A stretch of 64,000 nucleotides of DNA from Branchiostoma floridae (lineage: Eukaryota > Chordata > Leptocardii > Amphioxiformes > Branchiostomatidae). Position numbers and translations under genes: made by a program. This document shows, piece after piece, positions 30,401 to 35,495 of this stretch. Where the stretch lies: positions 5,360,848-5,424,847 of the forward strand of contig NC_049997.1 in NCBI RefSeq assembly GCF_000003815.2, read 5' to 3'. Below the pieces are notes generated by a model, which saw only the letters and a list, made by a program, of their open reading frames with translations, was not told where the DNA came from and did not search any database. Every line of letters starts with the position of its first letter. Position 1 is the stretch's first letter.

Positions 30401-31641
30401 TTAAAACACCAGTGGGAGCCGAATACGTCACAAAACAGATACTGTTTCGAAATAGACCATTGTTTTCAGTATCGTCAATTCACAAGTTCTCACATACTGA
30501 ATCAGGTCCAGGTTCAGGTCCGGACCTGGACCTGACCATTTTGACCTGAACCGGACCTGCAGGCCCTGAATTTTCAGTACCGGTACCCACCCCTTATACG
30601 TATAGAAAATATATGAGTAGGGTCTGCATAGGGTTAGTGAGTGTCACATTGTTTAACAAACACAAGTTGCGTGATTCACTACAAGGGGTATTATGCAAAA
30701 AATCGGCTGATTATGTATTCATCGATACATAATCTACTGGAAAATAACACTACCTTCTGGAGTTTAGTACCCCTTTAAACGCAGAAATAAAATGTTTCTT
30801 ATAATGACAATGACAATGAAGTTTATTGCATATTCATGCCCAATTGGGGCTAAATGCAGTTCGTTTGATATAAAAGGTAGTAAACGAAAAGTTATACATA
30901 TACTATAGTTTACATGCTTCTTCTCTCTTCTTAAAACATGTGTAGACGAACTTACAGAGATCTTCCAGTATATCGTGGTTAGATGATGACATAAGATATT
31001 TGAACATATCTTCCTTCGTTAGGTGTGCATATTTCTGATCTACAAGTGTAGCATTAACAAATGTATTGCGCAGATCATTGTACGCTGAACACTGCAGGAC
31101 AAAGTGTATTTCGTTTTCTACACATGTGGTTCTTATCGCAAAATATACATAGTCTAAATTAGGAGGAGTTCGGTTATATCTACCAGCTTCAATTTCCAAT
31201 GGGCGATCGCTGATCCTTAGGTTGGTCATGGCTCGGCGATAGCTAAAATTTGTTATATCCAGGTATTTTTCTCTTTCATGCAGATGCTTAAATTTTCCGT
31301 TTTTTTCTTAAACGTTCTTAGCTTATTTCCTTGGTTTTCCTTCGTGCCAGGAGAATTAAGATCAAATAAAGTCTGTACGTATGTATGTGGGTTCGCCAAC
31401 ACTTACCTTTAGGTACTTTACAATCATCGACAAGCTCCTTCAAAGTGGAGGGCCTTTTGATAACAGCTGGCTGGACAGCAACTGTTGAAGGAACAGCCGC
31501 TTGAGGAACAGCCGCTTGAGGAACAGCCGCTTGAGGAACAGCCGCTTGAGGAACAGCCGCTTGAGGAACAGCCGCTTGAGGAACAGCTTTTCTTGGTTGA
31601 GCAGCCGGTGATTTTGAGACACTAGTCCCCATGTTTTTTGA
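1..31641 (-). CDS. SRPBCC x3 - C2 - lipoxygenase fusion gene (3' end outside window)
   Basis: Nineteen minus-strand exons, listed separately, join with compatible phases into an open frame of at least 1120 codons. Approximate domains: residues 1-75 N-terminus with a MGTSVSKS start and VPQAA repeats; 84-232 SRPBCC 1; 233-385 SRPBCC 2; 386-537 SRPBCC 3; 540-650 C2; 700 to beyond 1120 lipoxygenase. Lipoxygenases add dioxygen to polyunsaturated fatty acids using a non-heme iron; SRPBCC folds bind hydrophobic ligands and C2 domains dock on membranes, often with calcium. Iron-site residues visible are H925 and H930 (H-x4-H) and H1112 with N1116 in [10 protein letters not shown]. The C-terminal stretch with the last iron ligand is off the edge. 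Animal lipoxygenases normally start with a PLAT domain; here C2 takes that place. Domain calls come from motif recognition; the exon model is inferred from splice sites and phase. Confidence 0.85.
581..750 (-). CDS. LOX-fusion exon 18: LOX catalytic domain
   Basis: Encodes [16 protein letters not shown], then [18 protein letters not shown], matching the FPExLKxRG and YRDDG-x-x-xW signatures of lipoxygenases. Donor AAAG|GTATAA. Confidence 0.92.
774..851 (-). mobile_element. LINE 3' tail fragment
   Basis: gacctttattgcacatttttgccacaccgggct...acaggtca matches the 3' end of the LINE fragment at 46365. Confidence 0.55.
1447..1807 (-). CDS. LOX-fusion exon 17: LOX iron-binding helix
   Basis: The longest LOX exon. 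It carries [20 protein letters not shown], in which H925 and H930 match the first two iron histidines. [19 protein letters not shown] and [17 protein letters not shown] follow. Ends in phase 2 at GC|GTAAGT. Confidence 0.92.
1930..2276. mobile_element. MITE-A copy
   Basis: Ends ttggggcaccggtgtggcac and gcaccggtgccccaagtgcag. The inner part shares tttacgtataacgcaatatc with other copies. About 100 bp (2055-2152) are extra. In intron 16 of the LOX fusion. Confidence 0.75.
2355..2618 (-). CDS. LOX-fusion exon 16: LOX catalytic domain
   Basis: Begins [20 protein letters not shown] and includes [17 protein letters not shown] and [13 protein letters not shown], all recognisable in animal lipoxygenases (LFIVDY, YAPI.L). 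Donor AAGG|GTACGG, phase 1. Confidence 0.9.
3490..6147 (+). mobile_element. PIF/Harbinger- or ISL2EU-like DNA transposon nested in MITE-A
   Basis: Both ends read taagcctattYGC inward (left 3488, right near 6147), with similar sequence continuing (atttacc / aattacc). The duplicated target looks like TA or TWA but cannot be fixed. It contains the broken transposase at 4340-5218. Confidence 0.65.
4340..5218 (+). pseudogene. DDE_4-type transposase with THAP-like N-terminus, broken
   Basis: [15 protein letters not shown] resembles a THAP zinc-finger start. After frame changes, a different frame (about 4590-4795) reads [17 protein letters not shown] and [16 protein letters not shown] with [10 protein letters not shown]. 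The next frame reads [20 protein letters not shown] and [15 protein letters not shown]. The last reads [20 protein letters not shown] and [25 protein letters not shown] and RVERA carry the D, D and E of DDE_Tnp_4. At least two frameshifts and one stop (near 5010) inactivate it. Confidence 0.8.
6292..6433 (-). CDS. LOX-fusion exon 15: LOX N-lobe
   Basis: [17 protein letters not shown] leads to [16 protein letters not shown]. The W-x2-D-x2-F-x2-Q-x-L-x-G-x-NP motif of lipoxygenases spans this exon and the next. It is separated from exon 14 by an 8.35-kb intron holding two LINEs. Confidence 0.85.
6507..6690. mobile_element. MITE-B copy
   Basis: Inverted ends cccttgcagtcttcgaacgg and ccgttcaaagactgcaaggg enclose a poly-G run and gggagtttgcc repeats. 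Confidence 0.8.
6797..10740 (-). mobile_element. APE-type non-LTR retrotransposon (LINE-1 of this window), near full length
   Basis: The poly-A end is at 6797 (plus-strand T run) and the single ORF occupies most of the element. The 5' boundary is only approximate. It sits in intron 14 of the lipoxygenase fusion, in the same orientation as the gene. Confidence 0.8.
7008..10418 (-). CDS. LINE endonuclease-reverse transcriptase, intact 1136-aa ORF
   Basis: One uninterrupted frame. Residues 45-65 are hydrophobic and end in AVHPNPGP, a degenerate 2A-like sequence. An APE endonuclease follows ([37 protein letters not shown]). The usual SDH near its end reads GCHHSP, so one catalytic-type residue is changed. 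Reverse transcriptase motifs are [35 protein letters not shown] and FLFADDSS. The tail has a Cys/His cluster (SCSCGSRC...H...C). The family is probably CR1/L2/Jockey-like. Lack of stops suggests a young insertion. Confidence 0.92.
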   Translation of the reverse strand: MREAAFIGLDMYRAVIGLFSAHSRLISKERFRLTLNLDIFLSYTTVFISFVVILVAGAVHPNPGPVCRKQFNVIHLNVNSLVAGTKMDELSALAVRLNLDVIAVSETWLGDSVDSFAISLDGFQLPVRRDRNRHGGGVLIYISDQIAYKRRLDLESPSVECIWLELFVGRSRLLFSVYYRPPGQDSKTVDEFVDLFSDSVFTAESSQHDGIIITGDFNAKHEAWWVHDPITSVGTKLLQASKMLNLTQVIKEPTCDLSRSPSLIDLLFINEKKLIKSTSALSPLSGCHHSPIVATINLSLRPPRPYVRTIWDYSKTDHSLLALFSSEPIWHEVFYCDTVEEASKKLMELILEAKIKCVPHKDILVRPRDKPWISPEIRRLMHQRDKLHKKAKLTNSPIHWSSYRLIRNKLVHQLSLAKSNYHNRLVASLSSSPSSNKKWWHIVKHFYQSKVNSTIPPLKSGNCFITDSREKATMFNLYFSSQASVDDSSARLPPLDFLTSARLTQCVTSAAEIELYVSDLEVSKACGYDNVDNRFLKSICPYISDKIAYVFNLSLNHGVFPESWKRANVVPIFKKGDPEDVSNYRPVSLLPCLSKILEKIVFKHLYNHLMSQNLLYSLQSGFIRGDSTVGQLVCVTDKILEALDSNREVRAVYLDFSRAFDKVWHKGIIFKLQRNGVEGPVLNWFHSYLSDRVQRVVIDGQHSDWCNIRAGVPQGSVLGPLLFLVYINDMVDDLSSCPFLFADDSSLIDIVDSPTETASSLNSDLSKISCWASTWLMKLNPLKTEEMCFSRKIDPPCHPPLFLDNCVIQSVKDHKHIGVFLTSTMSWEKHITHMIAKVSKRVSTLNKLKFKLPRHVLEVIYKSFIRPLLEYADIVWHGCTISDSRRIEGVQYECSLTVSGAVRGSSYLSLLSELGWEKLSDRRYIHSLTMFHKIVHGQTRQYLQELITPEVSALTPYDLRNKHNLQSPACTTTRYQRSFIPYATHHWNDLDLAVRSLNPSTFKNYLIKLVRPSPNTHFRHGPRYACVLLTRLRIGTCSLNFSLFTRNLVDSPSCSCGSRCESVVHYLLYCPNYNHLRKTLLCNLQDLLTLDLKTTSDPVLTQLLLKGSPTLPTVTNNHIMQLTQTYILQTNRFQTD
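11260..14420 (+). mobile_element. CR1-like LINE with 2A peptide and PHD finger, inactive
   Basis: Spans ORF1-like N-terminus, endonuclease and broken reverse transcriptase, with a 3' end atgcagatgcagatgccatg and an A run. Located in intron 14, opposite to the host gene. Confidence 0.85.
11278..14329 (+). pseudogene. Broken LINE polyprotein: 2A - PHD - endonuclease - RT remnant
   Basis: The first frame (to 12687) encodes [12 protein letters not shown] at about residues 91-102, a canonical 2A sequence. A PHD zinc finger follows (CGVC...[13 protein letters not shown]...WICCSC, about 109-163), then an endonuclease ([35 protein letters not shown]). Near 12614-12690 the frame shifts. In-frame stops follow at 13013-13015 and near 13502. 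RT motifs [22 protein letters not shown] and [14 protein letters not shown] remain. The segment that should hold the YADD/FADD site is missing after 13900, and a 29-bp tandem duplication (13930-13987) follows. The start is not resolved; the first listed codon is TTG. Confidence 0.88.
14787..14950 (-). CDS. LOX-fusion exon 14: linker / start of LOX domain
   Basis: 55 codons: [18 protein letters not shown], then [20 protein letters not shown]. Phase joins cleanly on both sides (G|GC at the start, CAG|GTCCTT at the end). The sequence alone has no signature; placement rests on frame, phase and order. Confidence 0.65.
15462..15748 (-). CDS. LOX-fusion exon 13: C2 end and linker to LOX
   Basis: Starts [13 protein letters not shown], the C2 calcium loop 3 with D608, D610 and D616 all present. 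C2 strands run to about [13 protein letters not shown] roughly 50-residue linker with [18 protein letters not shown] follows. Donor AAAG|GTACAT, phase 1. Confidence 0.85.
15772..16022. mobile_element. MITE-A copy
   Basis: Same inverted ends (ttggggcaccggtgcggcac / ttgccccaagtgcagagaga) around a core with aagtcatacttttacgtatt. Lies just upstream of exon 13. Confidence 0.8.
16255..16400 (+). repeat. Dispersed SINE-like repeat
   Basis: acctgagtgaagtgaggaaag with an upstream ttaacgtcctatc...gaagct block, also at 58710-58805. Confidence 0.5.
16676..16935. mobile_element. MITE-D-like copy
   Basis: ttttacacagccagt at the left and gtctgacaggcatcgaaacg at the right, the marks of the family at 51230 and 56640. 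Confidence 0.6.
16945..17532. mobile_element. MITE-E copy
   Basis: Begins cacacgagagcaagaatgag with gccggaatgccgtcagaatg; ends ttcggtttcagtgtaaaggc. Inner text of attcc/ggaat words is shared with 22985-23570 and 44805-45312. Confidence 0.75.
17617..17764 (-). CDS. LOX-fusion exon 12: C2 core
   Basis: Encodes [20 protein letters not shown] and [12 protein letters not shown], the textbook C2 sequence DPYhxh...Tx(4)NPxWxExFxF. D559 and D561 are likely loop-1 calcium ligands. It ends ATAAT|GTAAGA in phase 2. Confidence 0.9.
17840..17940. repeat. CT microsatellite
   Basis: (ctct)n with tt and at interruptions, in intron 11 of the LOX fusion. Confidence 0.9.
18541..18640 (-). repeat. Dispersed repeat, copy 1
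   Basis: The reverse complement contains accgcaccactca and tctgacctagtgcgctgctg, matching 24720-24815. Confidence 0.5.
18839..19039 (-). CDS. LOX-fusion exon 11: end of SRPBCC 3, start of C2
   Basis: Residues 491-557. [20 protein letters not shown] and [14 protein letters not shown] finish the SRPBCC domain. Then [19 protein letters not shown] is the first C2 strand and calcium loop. The domain junction is inside the exon. The donor TGGT|GTAAGT is phase 1. Confidence 0.85.
19774..19852 (-). CDS. LOX-fusion exon 10: SRPBCC 3 strands
   Basis: Short exon encoding [20 protein letters not shown] and TITMTE. Of two nearby acceptors, only ctaacag| keeps the frame from exon 9. It ends GAAT|GTAAGT in phase 1. 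Confidence 0.75.
20418..20570 (-). CDS. LOX-fusion exon 9: SRPBCC 3, middle
   Basis: 51 codons, phase 0: [20 protein letters not shown], then [20 protein letters not shown] and DDKNHVE. The G-x-IRSF and RERLEWRDD pattern is the strongest SRPBCC signature in the gene. The donor is GAA|GTGAGT. Confidence 0.85.
20587..20830. mobile_element. Pogo/Tc-like MITE remnant
   Basis: Starts acagtcaaacctgcccaaac and holds repeated gaccacc/gcgacc words typical of cagtcaaacc-ended MITEs. It lies directly upstream of exon 9. Confidence 0.5.
20971..21208. mobile_element. MITE-B copy
   Basis: gttgtagtcttcggaacggg and cccgttccgaagactgcaac frame G and C runs and a near-palindromic middle (gctctcttgtgcc / caagagaacatagc). 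Confidence 0.8.
21983..22390. repeat. About 40-bp tandem repeat beside exon 8
   Basis: gtgattcgtgcgtttt alternates with aaaattcgtccgttttt roughly ten times and stops about 8 bases from the exon 8 boundary. Confidence 0.85.
22398..22544 (-). CDS. LOX-fusion exon 8: linker and start of SRPBCC 3
   Basis: 49 codons, phase 0. A basic linker ([15 protein letters not shown]) leads into [19 protein letters not shown], the strand-helix opening of a third SRPBCC domain. The donor CGG|GTTAGT lies directly beside a 40-bp tandem repeat filling the start of the intron. Confidence 0.75.
22985..23570. mobile_element. MITE-E copy
   Basis: Same ends and interior as the copy at 16945; in intron 7 of the LOX fusion. 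Confidence 0.75.
23669..23806 (-). CDS. LOX-fusion exon 7: SRPBCC 2, C-terminal part
   Basis: 46 codons, phase 0 at both ends: [19 protein letters not shown], then [20 protein letters not shown]. Two in-frame acceptors six bases apart (ctcacag and ctgcag) could add or drop Leu-Gln. The donor is AAG|GTAAG. Confidence 0.8.
24100..25520. other. Intron 6 stretch with little visible content
   Basis: Apart from the repeat at 24720-24815, I see no exon, ORF or repeat structure. Confidence 0.5.
24720..24815 (+). repeat. Dispersed repeat, copy 2
   Basis: accgcaccactcagaaccca and ccgacctagcgcgcggctgc. Confidence 0.5.
25531..25685 (-). CDS. LOX-fusion exon 6: SRPBCC 2, middle
   Basis: Joins in phase 1 to exon 5 and encodes 51 codons from [15 protein letters not shown] through [16 protein letters not shown] to KYYRGR. 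The pattern GxxRTIYF, charged turn, LxWRDSS, YxxYEG is typical of SRPBCC ligand-pocket strands. The donor is AGG|GTAAGG. Confidence 0.85.
25795..26030. repeat. Inverted-end repeat with ccgaaacgtcgg core
   Basis: gaataaagagactctt and aagagtctctttattc flank it. Its right part (cagtacaatgtgaaccagtcagaat) recurs at 59236-59262. Confidence 0.65.
26342..26504 (-). CDS. LOX-fusion exon 5: end of SRPBCC 1, start of SRPBCC 2
   Basis: Begins with [16 protein letters not shown], which completes the helix of domain 1. It continues with [20 protein letters not shown] and [11 protein letters not shown], the classic start of a second SRPBCC domain. The donor ACGG|GTGAG is phase 1, matching the equivalent position in domain 1. 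Confidence 0.8.
27370..27650. repeat. CA/ACAA microsatellite
   Basis: About 280 bases of ca with gcgc and acaa variants, just downstream of exon 4 in intron 4. Confidence 0.95.
27694..27792 (-). CDS. LOX-fusion exon 4: SRPBCC 1, C-terminal part
   Basis: Exactly 33 codons between catgcag| and ATG|GTCAGT, phase 0 at both ends. It encodes [20 protein letters not shown] followed by the basic [14 protein letters not shown], the start of the long C-terminal helix of the SRPBCC fold. Confidence 0.75.
27930..28140 (+). mobile_element. Related mariner-like fragment
   Basis: ctcacccagaaataaggttac and gagaaaaacaaggttaaact match 38310-38450. Confidence 0.45.
28204..28312. repeat. Short tandem repeat
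   Basis: Five diverged copies of ggggccgaagtgtcct. Confidence 0.75.
28722..28888 (-). CDS. LOX-fusion exon 3: SRPBCC 1, middle; GC donor
   Basis: Encodes [20 protein letters not shown] and then the [20 protein letters not shown] strands. No GT donor fits; the frame meets a stop seven bases on. Ending at AAG|GCATGA (28722) gives a phase-0 GC-AG intron that joins to VEGSTTAK of exon 4 and keeps the domain continuous. Confidence 0.75.
28983..29213 (+). mobile_element. tRNA-derived SINE
   Basis: Box A (tggcgtaactggtagagc) and box B (gagttcgattcc) precede cttgggaaaggcactttaca and a 19-base A tail. Flanks gttaacg / attaacg look like a target duplication. Confidence 0.75.
29320..29463 (-). CDS. 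LOX-fusion exon 2: SRPBCC 1, first part
   Basis: Starts after ttcttcag and ends AGAG|GTAAAG in phase 1. It encodes residues 76-123, including the beta-strand and helix start [20 protein letters not shown] and the following HENLRVIRG. These resemble the beginning of a polyketide cyclase/START-like fold. Confidence 0.8.
29549..29766. mobile_element. Foldback MITE
   Basis: atccgtactcaaaataaagc and gctttattttgagtacggat start arms of roughly 75 bp. In intron 1 of the LOX fusion. Confidence 0.8.
30140..30600. mobile_element. Relative of the hAT-type MITE
   Basis: Ends aagggtgtactggtac and gtaccggtacccacccctta, with caggtccggacctg words inside as at 53067-53494. The target duplication is unclear. 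Confidence 0.6.
30806..31310 (-). mobile_element. CR1/L2-like LINE 3' fragment
   Basis: Encodes [20 protein letters not shown] and [20 protein letters not shown], the Cys/His tail of a reverse transcriptase polyprotein, and ends in a (tgacaa)n run. Sister copy at 56068. Confidence 0.8.
31407..31641 (-). CDS. LOX-fusion exon 1: N-terminus with VPQAA repeats
   Basis: The ATG is at 31632-31630, nine bases after a good acceptor (ttaattccag), so a 5' UTR intron lies upstream. The product begins MGTSVSKS, which fits the N-myristoylation pattern (Gly2, Ser6). It then carries six copies of VPQAA, and ends [14 protein letters not shown] before the donor g|gtaagt (phase 1). The repeat segment looks like a flexible linker. 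Confidence 0.8.
31491..31590 (-). repeat. 15-bp coding minisatellite (VPQAA)n
   Basis: Six near-identical copies of gaacagccgcttgag (plus-strand reading) inside exon 1, followed by a partial copy. Each unit keeps the frame and adds VPQAA. Confidence 0.9.
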
Positions 31642-31644
31642 CTG

Positions 31645-32865
31645 GAATTAAAAGGATTCTTTATTTTCTGAACATCTAGTACAGTGAGTTCTTATGCTAT
31701 AAACTACAAAACAACTAAATTTTTTTCAAAGCCTTTTGCTTAAAACAAATAGTACATTTGTCAAAAACTAAGTATTTTCATCATCTAAAAACTAGCTATT
31801 GTATAGGGAGTAATACAAAGTACTAGTGCCAACTATCACATTGACTAAAAGTACTGTAACATTGGTTAAGTGCAATAGGACCAGTATTTCTACAATCTAC
31901 AACTATTGCACAGGTAGTGATAAAAAGTTCATGTGTCAAATTGAAATGCAAAATGCAAAATAATTCTTAACGTACTACTAAAGAATTTTGGATTTCAAAC
32001 TTGAATCTGTAATCTCGATAGAGTCAGGATCAAACATCAAATACAATCAAAGGTGTAATGATCTTGACATATATATTTTGCAGTACAGGACTGTTCTTGT
32101 GATTTCTACATCCAACGATAGTGTGCAATTATACTAATCTAAGATAGTGTTTTGAAAACGCTGTTTATCTATGTTTGCAAGACAAAAATATCCCTTTGCC
32201 TAAGTGCCCTTACTTTTAGTACGCGCTTAGCGGTTACCGAAGGGTTTGCTTAGGCCTGGTCACATTTCCAACCTCTCCTATTTTCCCTATCTTTCCGTTT
32301 TCCGTTTTTTGTCTCTGTCTCTGTCTCAGACCGTACCAGACAGTGTTTTTAGTCATTTGTTTAAACTTCCTAAGCACTTAGATTTCATAATGAATGCAAC
32401 TTTTTTTTGGGGGGGGGGCGGACTTTTTTATTCGTACCCTCGCATCAGTTTTGGGGATCCCAGAGGATGTCATCCATATGATCAAATCAACATGGCTTAG
32501 TATTTGAAAAAAATAAAGTGCCTAAATGAAATTAGAAATCTAAAGTTATTCCAACAATAAAAGTATGTGTTTCAGCGGCATTCAAAAATTAGAAAAAAAT
32601 GTGAATAAACAATAACAACGTTGAAAATCATTCCTTTGTAAATTTGTAAACTATCAAGACAAAAGTGTTTCCAACATTTTAAAGACTTGTAACTTTGAGA
32701 CAACGATTTAACCATTCAACCAACCAACCAATCAACGATCCAATAAAATCATCAATTAAACATAACACCAACAGCACATAATAAACAGTAAACTGGTCCC
32801 CACCCCAACCATTGAGCAACAAACAAACAAACAGATTAACCAGTCAACAAGTCCAAACATATAAC
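31645..32865. other. Presumed 5' UTR intron of the LOX fusion
   Basis: AT-rich, with a G run at 32411. No exon, element or RNA gene recognised. Confidence 0.5.
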
Positions 32866-32869
32866 GTTA

Positions 32870-33076
32870 GTTCACCTTTATCCGTGGGGTAACCTATATC
32901 CGTTGTGTTGCTAAACAGGGTATCCAGGGATATCAAAGTTGATGGACGGTAGTTTCAAATTGTACTGTTTTCAAAATATTGCAGTTTGAAACCACCATCT
33001 GTCGACTTGGTATCCCTAAATACATTATTCTTAAAAATAACGGATAAAGGTTACCCTATGGATAAAGGTGAACTAG
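32870..33076. mobile_element. Foldback MITE-G
   Basis: gttcacctttatccgtgggg and ctatggataaaggtgaac arms; a second copy lies at 60640-60860. Confidence 0.75.
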
Positions 33077-33564
33077 CGTTACTTATTGGTATATGCATGT
33101 CTAAGAATAGCATAGAAAGTGAACATTTAACTATTTTGTTTGTTTCTAGGAAATGCGACTTCGGCATCTAAAAAAGTTAAAATCTTATCAAAATTTCAAA
33201 CTTATTGCTTAATCAACATTGCAACAGTGAGACTGAATTGTATTTTACATTGAATGTTTTACATTGACAATGTAAATTTTCCCTTATGAAACGCTGCAAT
33301 GAATTGAAACTACAAACGGCATAGAACAACATACCATATAAAAGCTTAGAATCTGACAAGATCAGCAATTAATTGAACAAAGATCGTTGCAGGCTTTAGT
33401 TCTTGGAATAAAGAAACTATTGTGTCTATTTGTTATTCTTATTGGTGGTTTAAGTCTCGACGACTTTTTGTGATAATTTTCGCGACAACTTTAAAAAACC
33501 TAAAATTAAAAAAAAATGACTGTGCCGCTTTATAAATTTCAAATAGATTGAAGGAATTACTTAC

Positions 33565-33685
33565 GTCGTGTTCTTATGAGAAACTTTCAGACGACTGTTG
33601 TTCACCCTAAAGTCTTATGGAAAACCTAACACAAATGCTTCGCGTTATATACGAGCGTGGTCCCCTACCAACGGAATGGACCAAC
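33565..33685 (-). promoter_or_regulatory. Promoter/5' UTR exon module P1 (facing the LOX fusion)
   Basis: Read on the minus strand: ccgttggtaggg, TATA box tatataac (33651-33644), then a short leader with gtcgtctgaaagttt and a donor cgac|gtaagt at 33565. It lies 1.9 kb upstream of the acceptor of LOX-fusion exon 1. It is an inverted relative of P3. Confidence 0.6.
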
Positions 33686-34119
33686 CCAAAACAAATCAAA
33701 ACAACCCAGTCCTTGACTACAATGTGTAGTTACTGTGATACAGCTTCTACGTTATGATAATATTTCTACTTGTGTTCAAGAATGATACTATGATCATAAT
33801 TCTACTTGCGTTAGATAATCGTCATTGTTATGTTTTGAAGTTACGAATTATATCAATAGCCACTATGATTAATAAGAGGGCAATGATTTTGTAGGCGTTA
33901 TCAAGGCTTAGGTCACATTTCCAATCCGGGGCCCGACCGGGCAGCTTTTGGGAGCGAAAAGTATGATTTAAAAGGCATCAAAGTACATAAAATGTCAAAA
34001 TAAGATTCATGGGCATGATATGTGTATATCTATAGGTATACATTTTAATTCTTAGTTTCTTAAAACATCCCCGCCGGCCGGGAAATGTGACCAAAATAGG
34101 ATATGTGTAACCTTCGCTT

Positions 34120-34290
34120 TCACACTGGGTATATCATACAAAACGTAAAAGTGTGACCGAGAAGACCACAAAACACACAAAATGTAAAAAGATTATAGAA
34201 TTCGTTGAGCGATAGAATTCGTTGAGCGATCTTTCAAATTTTAGGTCGCCGAGAGAGGGCGGCGAGAGCGCCGTCCTAGTGGAAAGGGGG
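34120..34290. mobile_element. MITE-H fragment
   Basis: Shares cactgggtatatcatacaaa and gcgccgtcctagtggaaa with 50026-50272; left end missing. Confidence 0.65.
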
Positions 34291-34539
34291 TATTACAGGT
34301 TGTTACACCTGAATATGATCGTTGAATGTAACCACTGTCAGAAAATATTGGCCCATAGTAACACCATGTTTCAAGATAGGACTAGGTGGTGAAACTTTTT
34401 TTTAGTAAAATCAATATGAAAACATATTTTGAAGTTAATCATTTTGGCCGCGTAGGTTTATCTCCAAACAGGAGAGCTCGTTGCTATGACCAGTTACCAT
34501 AGTGATATATAAACATTAGGGGTAGGTTCAGGTTCAAAG

Positions 34540-34760
34540 AGAGGACGGAGCGATCACCCTGTGGTGATGAAAATAGATTATATCAGAAGGGTCACGCCAA
34601 ACTGTAATTTGTTATTGTGTGGTTACATGTTACTACAAAGGAATACGAACGCCATGTGCATTCGTGCGGTGTGGTTTCGTTGTTTACGAGCAAACGCTGC
34701 GAGACAGACGGCTGCTTATAAATCTTACATGTACCTGAAGATATAACTTATTTGGAACGT
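34540..34760 (+). repeat. Fragment of the intergenic repeat unit
   Basis: Shares gtgatgaaaatagatt and ggtcacgccaaactgta with 40890-40950 in the same orientation. Confidence 0.55.
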
Positions 34761-35213
34761 TATTTCCTTGGGATTTATTACACCAGATGTATGACAGTTT
34801 AAAATGAGTCTCATTTAAAAGTCACGGCTCAAGGAAAAAAACTGTTCGTGATACAATTCTGATCCCATCCACGCTCACTGCACCGGATACAGTACGGCCT
34901 TGCATATGAATAACTCGTTTTCGTGCGGCGATTCGGGGGACACAAATACGACTGCCGCTTTTCGTCGTGGGCAAGTCTTGATTCATGTAAGTGTAAATCG
35001 GACTTGTAAAGTCCAGACCTCATTCATAAAAGAATGTTCTCTTTGGTATTAGCAGTCTTGGTGTTCAACTGAACACTGAGAAGTACAGGAAATGGCCCCG
35101 CCTTGACGATGAAAAGAGTTCCCCGAAAACAAGTTCTACAATGCCGTAACATATCCGGTACAGTTGGTTTGGATGGGATAAGCGTTATAAGAGGAACAAA
35201 GGAGCTATTTCTA

Positions 35214-35313
35214 NNNNNNNNNNNNNNNNNNNNNNNNNNNNNNNNNNNNNNNNNNNNNNNNNNNNNNNNNNNNNNNNNNNNNNNNNNNNNNNNNNNNNNN
35301 NNNNNNNNNNNNN
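35214..35313. other. Assembly gap (100 N)
   Basis: Falls inside the intergenic repeat block and a MITE-B copy; the length is probably nominal. Confidence 0.95.
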
Positions 35314-35495
35314 AGGCAAGCAGGAAGGGGAACCAACCCGGAGGCAAAGGGAGCAAACGGCCAGCCGAAGCAAACTCCCTTCCTCGGCAAACTCCCTTAC
35401 ACAAGAGAACATAGCCAACGGCGAAAATCGCGAACCAACGCCCCCACACACCCCAAAAAACAGCTCCGTTCCGAAGACTGCAACGGAGTCTACTA
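35314..35495. mobile_element. MITE-B copy truncated by the assembly gap
   Basis: Right end ctccgttccgaagactgcaa, with gcaaactccctt repeats; the left end is lost in the N run. Confidence 0.65.
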
